64,000 bases of DNA from Fulvitalea axinellae (GTDB lineage Bacteria > Bacteroidota > Bacteroidia > Cytophagales > Cyclobacteriaceae). Position 1 is the stretch's first letter. Each line of letters opens with the position of its first letter. A program made the position numbers and the translations under genes. The stretch covers positions 62,001 to 126,000 of the forward strand of contig NZ_AP025314.1 of the NCBI RefSeq assembly GCF_036492835.1, in the 5' to 3' direction. The notes under the pieces are model-generated. The model saw only the letters and a program-made list of their open reading frames with translations. It ran no database searches and had not been told where the DNA came from. Below, piece after piece: positions 26,624-33,750 of this stretch.

Positions 26624-28360
26624 ATGAAAACAGGTAAATCGACCATAAAATATCTAATGTTGCTGTTTCTTGGCGTAGCGGTAGGCTGTACCGACCGTTT
26701 CGACGAGATGAATACCAACCCCAACGACTTTACGGACGAAAGCGTAAGTCCTGCGTTTTTCGTAAGTAAGATTCTCAAAGAGACCAACGTTCAGGGGCGT
26801 TACGCCTTCTGGCGCGGGCCTTTGATTCACGGTGACCGTTTCGCTGACCATGTTCGCTTCGGATTCGCTTCCAGTTGGTGGAACGATGGTTTGTCTTACG
26901 AGTACCATAACTCCTATACGGATGCCTTCTGGTCCACTTATTTCAAGAACGTGCCCGTGAACATCAACAAGATGATGGAGATGACAGTCGAGGGCGGACC
27001 GCAGGAAAACGACAAGCTTTATGCGGTAGCGCTTATCCTCAGGGCCCAGTTCTTCCAGATGATGACGGACGCTTTCGGTGATATTCCATTTTCGCAAGCG
27101 GGCTTTCCTGAATATTCCACTCCCGAATACGACGATCAGAAGGAGATTTACAAAACGCTTATCGCCGAGTTGGGCAAGGCTATAGACACCATTGGCGATG
27201 CCACTACCTCGGGTGACGGCGCACATGATTTGGCCGGAGGCGATATTATGTACGACGGAGACCTGCAAAAGTGGAAGCGTTACGCCAACACACTCCGCTT
27301 GCGCTTGGCCCTTAGGGCTCATGGTGCCCCTGGCGCCGACTTCGCCGATGCGGCGATAACGGCCAGCTTAGGCGCTCCTTTGATGGAGTCGGCCGATGAT
27401 ATTGCTAAGATAGAACGCGACAGGATCATCAGCAAATGGGGATCGAGCGGCTATAATACCGTATGGTGGGACTTCTCTTGGACCAACGCCGCTAGGTGGA
27501 AACTCAGCAAATCGTTGGTGGATATGCTTCGTGACAATGAGGATCCGAGGCTTTTCAAGATAGCCAGACCGTTGGAAGGCGGTGACATCAAGTTCACTCT
27601 TCCTAAGGATGCCACCGAAAAGGCGGACCTGCTGAAGCGGCTCACTTATATCCGCAACGTTCTTGACGAAGCGGGCGTGACGCACACATACAAGGAAGAA
27701 AGCGAAGGTACTGGCGAAGAGCAGAAAGATGTCGCTACTATCTCTATAGAAAAGGATAAGTTCTACGCCGGACAACCGTCAAGATTCAACAACAAGATAC
27801 AGCCTGTGGTACGTTTCGAGTTCTTTTCGAGCCCGTCGGAGTATGTGGTGGCCGATAAGCAGGACCTTAACGCGGCCGGAGACCTGATGCCGGCGTTGGC
27901 GATGACTACCGCCGAGGCTTATTTCCTTCGTGCCGAGGCCATTTTGAAAGGCATTGGCTCGGGATCGGCTGAGGATATGTATCGCAGAGGCATTGAGGCG
28001 TCGATGATGCAGTGGGGCGTAGATGAGGCCGATATCACGGCTTTCTTGGCCAAGCCGATCGCTTCTTTGGGCGGAAACGCCACCGAAAACCTGGAAAAGG
28101 TGTACAACCAGCGCTGGTTGGCCGACTTCGGTTTGGGCTTCGAGGCTTGGGCGGTGATGCGCGATACCGGATATCCGATGTCGGCCACGGCCGACGTGCC
28201 CGAAGACGAGTACCACGACAAGGGTACGGTGGGCGTAGGCATCCCTTTCCGTATGCGTTATCCGTCATCGGAAGCAACGCTTAACGGCTCGAATATGGAT
28301 GCGGCCATCGCAAGACAAGGCGAAAACGTGCAGGCCACTAAGCTTTGGTGGGCCAAATAA
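26624..28360 (+). CDS. SusD/RagB-family nutrient-binding lipoprotein (SusD-like_2 type)
   Basis: 578 residues from ATG 26624; a start at 26597 would overlap the susC end and add a non-signal extension. Lipobox GVAVG-C lies at about residues 19-22, and TDRFDEMNTNPN is the usual motif of the SusD-like_2 branch. The conserved core (ALILRAQFFQMMTDAFGDIPFSQA, then LYAVAL and YANTLRLRLALR) and C-terminus (GLGFEAWAVMRDTGYP, then GVGIPFRMRYP) are intact. It pairs with the SusC protein whose gene ends 23 bp upstream. Members of this branch often serve peptide or non-starch ligands, but that is only a tendency. Confidence 0.94.
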   Translation: MKTGKSTIKYLMLLFLGVAVGCTDRFDEMNTNPNDFTDESVSPAFFVSKILKETNVQGRYAFWRGPLIHGDRFADHVRFGFASSWWNDGLSYEYHNSYTDAFWSTYFKNVPVNINKMMEMTVEGGPQENDKLYAVALILRAQFFQMMTDAFGDIPFSQAGFPEYSTPEYDDQKEIYKTLIAELGKAIDTIGDATTSGDGAHDLAGGDIMYDGDLQKWKRYANTLRLRLALRAHGAPGADFADAAITASLGAPLMESADDIAKIERDRIISKWGSSGYNTVWWDFSWTNAARWKLSKSLVDMLRDNEDPRLFKIARPLEGGDIKFTLPKDATEKADLLKRLTYIRNVLDEAGVTHTYKEESEGTGEEQKDVATISIEKDKFYAGQPSRFNNKIQPVVRFEFFSSPSEYVVADKQDLNAAGDLMPALAMTTAEAYFLRAEAILKGIGSGSAEDMYRRGIEASMMQWGVDEADITAFLAKPIASLGGNATENLEKVYNQRWLADFGLGFEAWAVMRDTGYPMSATADVPEDEYHDKGTVGVGIPFRMRYPSSEATLNGSNMDAAIARQGENVQATKLWWAK

Positions 28361-28386
28361 TTGGAATAAGAAATTGTAAAGGGTAG

Positions 28387-28450
28387 AACATCCTATCGGG
28401 ATGTTTTGCGAATCTGTGAAAAGCGGAGCCATAAGGTTCCGCTTTTCCTT
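28387..28450 (+). terminator. Two tandem terminator hairpins after the second SusC/D operon
   Basis: First hairpin: AACATCC/GGATGTT (28387-28393 with 28399-28405) followed by TT. Second: AAAAGCGGA (28419-28427) with TCCGCTTTT (28438-28446), followed by CCTTTT. Confidence 0.8.
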
Positions 28451-28538
28451 TTGGAATAATGCGAAACGCAAGTGTTTGCTGCTCCGCCTCGTTTTGTTTT
28501 TTTGGAAATAAAAGGAGAAACGATGACCAATCCAGTAT

Positions 28539-29801
28539 CAGGGCTTGTTCATAAAGGTCTATCTATTAAAATATTGGTGAATAGAATTTATATCTGCTAC
28601 GATCTCCTCTCGCATTTCATTCATATTTTCACCAGCGTTCCTTTGGATCAAAATATTCATTACAGCAGTCAAAATACATGAAACACTTTGCTGTATACCA
28701 GAGACAAGGCTCCTTAACCCGTCCTCTCCGAAGTTCGTATCCCTCATATTATTGTTTGCCTCTACGGACCAGTGTCCCCTTACGGCGTTAGGCAAGTTGT
28801 ATTGATCAATAAGACCGGTATTTATATTGCTGACGTAGTATGATGTCTCGCTTGATGTTTTTCCTGTTTTAACGACTTTACGGGTACGGTCTACCCGTAT
28901 GAAGCAGCTCATCCCCGTATTCGACCAGCGACGCTCCAAGCATCCCGTTTCCACCGGGTAGGTCCGGTATATTCTTGTTTCGATCCTGCCATGGCCCTTT
29001 TCGACGGTCTTTTTATAATCCAAACATTCTGATCTCCGCTCCATGTCTCGAAGGTCTTCACGGAGTATTTTCTGGTTCCCTTTTATTTGTGAAAGGTAGA
29101 CGCCCCGTTTTCCATGGATTCCCTCCAGTAACCCGGAATTATTGTGAAGGGCATCCATCGTATAAGCCGTTCCCGAAAGACCGGATTGAGTTTCAAAATA
29201 TTCGTCGACAATACCCCGCTCGGAGTCTTTGGTACCCGAATAGTAGCCTACAACCTTGCTGGTTTTATCTTCTTGCGCGGTAACCAGAACCACGCTTTCC
29301 CCGCGTTTGTCCCCTGAGGATTTGTCGATACTCCCCCGGAGTTCTTTACCGTCAATCGAAAACCATTGAAGAGCTTGCGGATCTATAGTTTCGTTTGCGT
29401 TAAAAGTGGTTTCAGCAACCGCCTTAAGTCCCTGTATATCTGTATCCTTCAGGATTCTTCGGAGTTGAACACGGCTCACACAACACTTACTTTTACCACC
29501 TGTGAAATCCCGCCAATAATCGTGATCCCTTTTCATTGAGCGGTGAATCTGTGAGAAATTGAGTTTTCCTCCGCTCCTGAATACGGCAAGCATAAAGCAC
29601 AGTACGACAAAAGCCAGTTCGTGCTTCTTCCCCTTGGCGTTCCTGTGGTCTACAAGGCTTAGTTGTAACTGGAGGTAGTATTGATTAATTTCGTTTTTTT
29701 GGGAGCTTATCCATCAACCGCAAGTTTGTTTGTGGTAATTCAAAATTGCAATTCATGGTGGTAAGCTCCTATTTTCTCAGACGCTTTATGAACAGGCCCT
29801 G
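28539..29801 (-). mobile_element. ISAs1-family insertion sequence, complete ends, 10-bp target duplication
   Basis: The 18-bp terminal inverted repeats CAGGGCTTGTTCATAAAG (28539-28556) and CAGGGCCTGTTCATAAAG (complement of 29784-29801) differ at one position. The target duplication AATCCAGTAT is present at 28529-28538 and 29802-29811. The 1263-bp length fits the family. The insertion point lies in the first site of the 196-bp element copy 2. Confidence 0.93.
28559..29593 (-). CDS. ISAs1-family transposase, 5' end probably frameshifted
   Basis: 344 residues from the only in-frame ATG (29593). The DDE domain is visible: FSIDGKELRGS carries the first Asp, YTMDALHNN the second, and RGHWSVEANNNMRDTNFGED the Glu region. 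The same frame stays open upstream to about 29710 and encodes a plausible N-terminus (LVDHRNAKGKKHELAFVVLC) but contains no start codon. A good ATG at 29714 (MDKLPKK) is in another frame and meets it at a run of seven A (29694-29700 on the complement). The gene is therefore either broken by an indel in that run or expressed by slippage. Confidence 0.88.
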   Translation of the reverse strand: MLAVFRSGGKLNFSQIHRSMKRDHDYWRDFTGGKSKCCVSRVQLRRILKDTDIQGLKAVAETTFNANETIDPQALQWFSIDGKELRGSIDKSSGDKRGESVVLVTAQEDKTSKVVGYYSGTKDSERGIVDEYFETQSGLSGTAYTMDALHNNSGLLEGIHGKRGVYLSQIKGNQKILREDLRDMERRSECLDYKKTVEKGHGRIETRIYRTYPVETGCLERRWSNTGMSCFIRVDRTRKVVKTGKTSSETSYYVSNINTGLIDQYNLPNAVRGHWSVEANNNMRDTNFGEDGLRSLVSGIQQSVSCILTAVMNILIQRNAGENMNEMREEIVADINSIHQYFNR

Positions 29802-29802
29802 A

Positions 29803-29998
29803 ATCCAGTATGTAATAGTGAGTTACATACTATGTTTCCACCCTTTACATACTGTGTTTGATAGCCTTACATACTATGTTTCTATCCGAAATCCAGTATG
29901 TAACGATGACCTCAGCTTCGGTTTTTGATTTTTTGAAAAGGCGGACGCCGTCAGAACGCGGTAAAGGGGCGGTGGTGCGGTCTGTTTTCCCGGAGGGG
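29803..29998. repeat. 196-bp dispersed element, copy 2: five 11-bp sites at 22-bp pitch plus conserved 75-bp module
   Basis: Sites start at 29803, 29825, 29847, 29869 and 29891, again exactly 22 bp apart. The middle three are identical to copy 1 (ACATACTATGT, ACATACTGTGT, ACATACTATGT), and the outer two are inverted (ATCCAGTATGT twice). The 22-bp linker differs from copy 1. The 75-bp module (29924-29998) differs from 20811-20885 at six positions by my count. The ISAs1 element has inserted at its left edge and an IS4 element lies just to the right. Confidence 0.85.
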
Positions 29999-30031
29999 TG
30001 AAGGTAAGGTTGAAGGGTTTAGGTTTTGGGT

Positions 30032-31194
30032 CACAGTACATGACAAAAAATGGCTTTCCGGATCATTGCGTAATTTTGAGTGACCAAACTTAAACCCGCA
30101 AACGATTGGAAAGCCAGTTCGAATATACAAAACTACAGACCTTAATTACCAACGAACCCGAGCTAAAGAAACTGAACAAGGCCCGGCTAAAACTGCTTTG
30201 TTACCTGATCACCTCATTGATCAAAGTCCAGAAGGTTGGTTTCAGGCATCTGTCGGAAGGATACAGTTCGGGCGCGACGGTGACGTCCAACATGAGGCGG
30301 ATCCAGCGCTTTTTCGCCAAATTCGAATTTCCCGAAAAAGGCTTTTCCCGGCTTATCGTCAGGATGATTCCCGTCAAGGGAAGATTCAGGATCGCCATCG
30401 ACCGGACCAACTGGAAGTTCGGAAAACGGAACATTAACCTGCTGTTTCTCTGCGTAGTGTACCAAGGCGTGGGGATTCCGTTGATGTGGAAGGCGCTTGG
30501 TAACAAGAGGGGAAATTCGAGCACGGCAGAGCGGATCGATCTTCTGGAACGGTTTGTCGAATGGTTCGGAGCGGATATGATCGAACACATTACGGCGGAC
30601 CGGGAATTTATCGGCGAAAAGTGGTGGACGTTCCTGATGGAACACGGGGTGCCTTTTTACATTCGGATCAAGGAAAACTCATTGTTCGAGTTGCGTGGCG
30701 GGAAATTCGTAAGCGCCAGACGGTTGTTTGCGCCACATAAGCTGAAAGTCGCGTATTTCCATCCGACTTCCGTGAAGATCGCCAAAGTGAAGGCGTACGT
30801 TTCCGGAATGAAGTACGTCGAGAGCGGAAAACTCGAATACCTGATTCTTGCGTCTCCGAGAAACACCCGGGAGAGTTTGGAAATCTACCGGGAACGGTGG
30901 CAAATAGAAACCATGTTCAGGGGTTTTAAAAGCGCGGGGTTTAACCTTGAGGATACGCACTTAAAAGATTACGAAAGAATAAACAAACTGCTGTATGTCA
31001 TAGCGATAGCATTTATTTGGTCATACAACATCGGGGTTTTCAAACACGAAAAAGAGAAGCCGATCAAGATCAAAAAACACGGGAGGAGAGCGAAAAGCTT
31101 TTTCTCGTATGGCCTTGAACAAATAGCCCACGCCCTGATCAATAAGGTCAAAACGGAGATCGAGAGATTGTCAGGGCTATTTTTGTCATGTACT
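30032..31194 (+). mobile_element. IS4-family insertion sequence with direct flanking repeats
   Basis: Inverted ends: AGTACATGACAAAAA (30035-30049) matches the complement of the right end near 31180-31194. TAGGTTTTGGGT is present on both sides (30020-30031 and 31195-31206), giving a 12-bp duplication, a size normal for IS4-family insertion. The left edge is uncertain by about 3 bp. Confidence 0.85.
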
Positions 31195-31197
31195 TAG
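30106..31197 (+). CDS. IS4-family transposase
   Basis: 363 residues starting at TTG 30106. The catalytic triad is visible: IAIDRTNWKFG (first Asp), HITADREFIG (second Asp), and YRERWQIETMFRGFK with the Y-R-E-K signature (Glu). It is full length and uninterrupted, so probably active. The TAG stop codon (31195-31197) is supplied by the duplicated target, the last codon being at the element edge. Confidence 0.92.
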   Translation: MESQFEYTKLQTLITNEPELKKLNKARLKLLCYLITSLIKVQKVGFRHLSEGYSSGATVTSNMRRIQRFFAKFEFPEKGFSRLIVRMIPVKGRFRIAIDRTNWKFGKRNINLLFLCVVYQGVGIPLMWKALGNKRGNSSTAERIDLLERFVEWFGADMIEHITADREFIGEKWWTFLMEHGVPFYIRIKENSLFELRGGKFVSARRLFAPHKLKVAYFHPTSVKIAKVKAYVSGMKYVESGKLEYLILASPRNTRESLEIYRERWQIETMFRGFKSAGFNLEDTHLKDYERINKLLYVIAIAFIWSYNIGVFKHEKEKPIKIKKHGRRAKSFFSYGLEQIAHALINKVKTEIERLSGLFLSCT

Positions 31198-31206
31198 GTT
31201 TTGGGT

Positions 31207-31440
31207 TTATACAGATAAAAAAGATCTCGATATCGTCAAAAGCTTACACTTTGATTTCCACTCCAAACCATTCCCCAATATCCAAGCAGTCTATTTACTC
31301 TGGACGCTTTACTTTTTACTCTAAAAACGCTTTGCTTTTTACTCAACACAAAAATCAAAGGGACGCCGTGTGGCGCCCCTTCTTTAGCAAACATTAAACC
31401 TCACCGTCAGCGGTGCTCTTATAAACTGTTGGGTTGGCGC
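31207..31440. other. Intergenic stretch between the IS4 element and trpB
   Basis: 234 bp without a gene. It contains a 19-bp sequence (ACGCTTTACTTTTTACTCT at 31304-31322) that recurs exactly at 48224-48242, and the trpB terminator. The short motif CTTTRCTTTTTACTC is imperfectly repeated just downstream at about 31329-31345. Confidence 0.5.
31349..31382 (-). terminator. Terminator of trpB
   Basis: On the minus strand GGGGCGCC and GGCGTCCC pair (one G-U) around ACAC, followed by TTTGATTTTTG. It is about 60 bp after the trpB stop codon. Confidence 0.7.
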
Positions 31441-32670
31441 TTACTCCAGCCCGAGTTTTTCTATTACAAAGTCCATATCCTTGTCGCCTCTGCCTGAGAG
31501 ATTCACTAGGATCGATTGCTCCGGACTCATCTCTTTGGCCTGCCTCATCGCGAATGCCACGGCGTGGGCGCTTTCCAAGGCGGGGATAATGCCCTCCGTT
31601 CTCGACAGGGTCATAAAGGCGTCGAGGCATTCGGCGTCAGTGGCCGAGGTGTATTCCACCCGCCCGATGTCCTTGAGGTAGCAGTGTTGCGGGCCGACGC
31701 CCGGGTAATCCAGCCCGGAGGCGATGGAATATACGGGCAACGGGTTACCTTCATCATCCTGCAGGTTGTAGCATTTGAAGCCGTGGATGGCACCCGGCGT
31801 ACCCAATGTCAGGGTGGCGGCGTGCTTGTCGGTCTCCAATCCTAGGCCAGAAGGCTCCACTCCCATTATTTTTACCTCTTCGTCGCCGAGGAAGGCGGTG
31901 AACAGGCCGATGGCGTTCGAACCGCCGCCTACGCAAGCGGTGATCATATCAGGCAGTTTGCCTTGGGATTCGAGGAACTGTTGGCGCGCTTCGGTGCCGA
32001 TAATACTTTGGAAATCGCGCACCATCATAGGGAACGGATGTGGCCCCACTACCGAACCGATGGCGTAGAAGAAGTCTTTCGGGTTCTTGAGATACTCCTC
32101 GAAGGCGCTGTCCACGGCGTCTTTCAGCGTGCGCGTACCGCGACTTACGGGCACGAGCTTGCATCCGAGGATCTTCATCTTGATCACATTGGGTTTTTCC
32201 TTCTCGATGTCGATCTCACCCATATGGATTTCGCAATCGATACCCACCAAAGCGCAGGCCGTTGCCAAAGCCACTCCGTGCTGTCCAGCGCCAGTTTCGG
32301 CCAAAACTTTGGTTTTGCCCATATGCTTTGCCAGCAGGGCTTCGCCCAGACAGTGGTTTATTTTATGGGCGCCGGTATGGTTAAGGTCTTCCCTTTTGAG
32401 GTATATTTTGGCGCCTCCTATGTTCTCTGTAAGTCTCTTGGCGAAGAAAATCGGGCTTGGCCTACCGACGTAATGCTTGAAAAGGTCGGCGAGTTCGTTT
32501 TGGAAAGCCTCTGTTTGGCTGATTTCCAAGTATGCCTCATTGATGTCGTCCATTACCGCCTTGAGCTCCGGCGGTATAACCTGCCCTCCGTATTCCCCGA
32601 AGTTACCCTGACTGTCAGGCATCGGTAGGAATTCCACCGACTGTTCTTCTGTATTCGTATCGAGTTCCAT
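31441..32670 (-). CDS. trpB: Tryptophan synthase beta chain (orphan copy)
   Basis: 409 residues. It makes Trp from indole and Ser with [17 protein letters not shown] contains the PLP Lys, AETGAGQHG the catalytic Glu, GGGSNAIG the phosphate-binding loop and SGRGDKD the C-terminal motif. It is of the TrpB1 fold, but several positions differ from the standard form found in trp operons, for example KINH instead of KINN and [10 protein letters not shown]. No trpA or other trp gene is adjacent. The orphan state suggests either indole salvage or a second TrpB paralogue. The ATG at 32670 follows a hairpin (32684-32706). Confidence 0.92.
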   Translation of the reverse strand: MELDTNTEEQSVEFLPMPDSQGNFGEYGGQVIPPELKAVMDDINEAYLEISQTEAFQNELADLFKHYVGRPSPIFFAKRLTENIGGAKIYLKREDLNHTGAHKINHCLGEALLAKHMGKTKVLAETGAGQHGVALATACALVGIDCEIHMGEIDIEKEKPNVIKMKILGCKLVPVSRGTRTLKDAVDSAFEEYLKNPKDFFYAIGSVVGPHPFPMMVRDFQSIIGTEARQQFLESQGKLPDMITACVGGGSNAIGLFTAFLGDEEVKIMGVEPSGLGLETDKHAATLTLGTPGAIHGFKCYNLQDDEGNPLPVYSIASGLDYPGVGPQHCYLKDIGRVEYTSATDAECLDAFMTLSRTEGIIPALESAHAVAFAMRQAKEMSPEQSILVNLSGRGDKDMDFVIEKLGLE

Positions 32671-32683
32671 TATTTGAGAATAT

Positions 32684-32706
32684 AAAACACCAATCGAGGG
32701 TGTTTT
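32684..32706 (-). promoter_or_regulatory. Hairpin 13 nt upstream of trpB
   Basis: AAAACACC/GGTGTTTT form a perfect 8-bp stem with a 7-nt loop. It could terminate the upstream barrel gene or act on trpB initiation. The U tract is short. Confidence 0.45.
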
Positions 32707-32728
32707 GGTAGAATAAAAAACTAACCGA

Positions 32729-32751
32729 AATATTATTTACGAAATAATATT
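32729..32751. repeat. Perfect AT-rich palindrome downstream of a barrel gene
   Basis: AATATTATTT and AAATAATATT are perfect 10-bp arms around ACG. It may be an operator for trpB or a weak terminator of the barrel gene that ends at 32845. Confidence 0.5.
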
Positions 32752-32844
32752 CTGAATCACAATGTGATGTGATAAACTTTTCCAATGTGGTTATACCAGA
32801 AGGTAAGTTTGAGGGTAGGCAAAGCTGTTTGTTGGTATAGTCGA

Positions 32845-33576
32845 TTATTTCTTCTTTACATAGTCGAACTTCTCTCTGCCTTTGTCCAGCTGGAAGAGGT
32901 AGTTCACGGTAAGTCCCAGTGTCATGTTCTGGGTATGGTCGGGATAGTATGGTTTGTCGGCGTTGTAGATATTGCCCATACCCCAAGTGAAACGTCCCTC
33001 CACCTGCAGTATTCCGAATTCAAACCGGCGCTCTAAACCCAACCCTGCTTCAAGTCCGTAGTCAAAAGCGTCGAAGTCTTCGGATCCGAAGTCAATGTCG
33101 GTGGTTTTGCTACTCTTCTTTTCGAAGTTTTCAACCTGAAAGACTGTCTCGGTGCCCGATATCCCGAAAGCGAGATAAGGCCCGACATTGAAGAACACTT
33201 TGGTTTTGCCCTGCAAGGCGTAGATACTTGCCATAATGGGGACTTGAATGTAGTCGTACTCGGCTTCGATATACTCGCCGTTTTGTATGGCTTCGGGAAG
33301 TTGTTGTTTGAATCCGCGTTGGAGGTAGTTGATCTCTGCTTGGAAACCGAGATGCGGTTCGGCCACGTGGCGGAACATCACGCCGCCTATCGCACCGTAG
33401 GTGAAGGTGGTGGAGTAGAAATCGGGCTTGGAAAATGAGTTGAGCAGATTGTTGAGCAACTGGCTGGCCCCGCCCCCGGCCCTAACGCCCACAAAGGTTT
33501 GCGAATAGGAATTTCCGGCCAAACAAAACGTAAGGGCGGTTATCAATAATATTTTTAAGGCTAGCAGTTTACGCAT
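32845..33576 (-). CDS. Outer-membrane beta-barrel protein (PorT-like family)
   Basis: 243 residues. Signal peptide MRKLLALKILLITALTFCLA ends near NSYS-Q. The rest alternates hydrophobic and polar residues with turn motifs (FVGVRAGGGASQ, then LGFQAEINYLQRGF, IQVPIMASIYAL, FFNVGPYLAFGISG), the pattern of the 8-stranded PorT / outer_membrane_beta-barrel families of Bacteroidota. There is no specific function. It is monocistronic on the minus strand, upstream of trpB. Confidence 0.82.
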   Translation of the reverse strand: MRKLLALKILLITALTFCLAGNSYSQTFVGVRAGGGASQLLNNLLNSFSKPDFYSTTFTYGAIGGVMFRHVAEPHLGFQAEINYLQRGFKQQLPEAIQNGEYIEAEYDYIQVPIMASIYALQGKTKVFFNVGPYLAFGISGTETVFQVENFEKKSSKTTDIDFGSEDFDAFDYGLEAGLGLERRFEFGILQVEGRFTWGMGNIYNADKPYYPDHTQNMTLGLTVNYLFQLDKGREKFDYVKKK

Positions 33577-33750
33577 CTCTGATCTATGTTTTTTGGGACA
33601 AAGCCCTGCTCTTCGGCATATATTTAAGCACGCAATTTACAAACAGCAAACTTTAGGCGCACTAATTAATTTCTAATAAGTGCAAGACTTGGCCTGTTAA
33701 GGCCTTTGTCTGAGGTGTATGGTGACTTTGGAGAGAATACAAAGCTAGAA

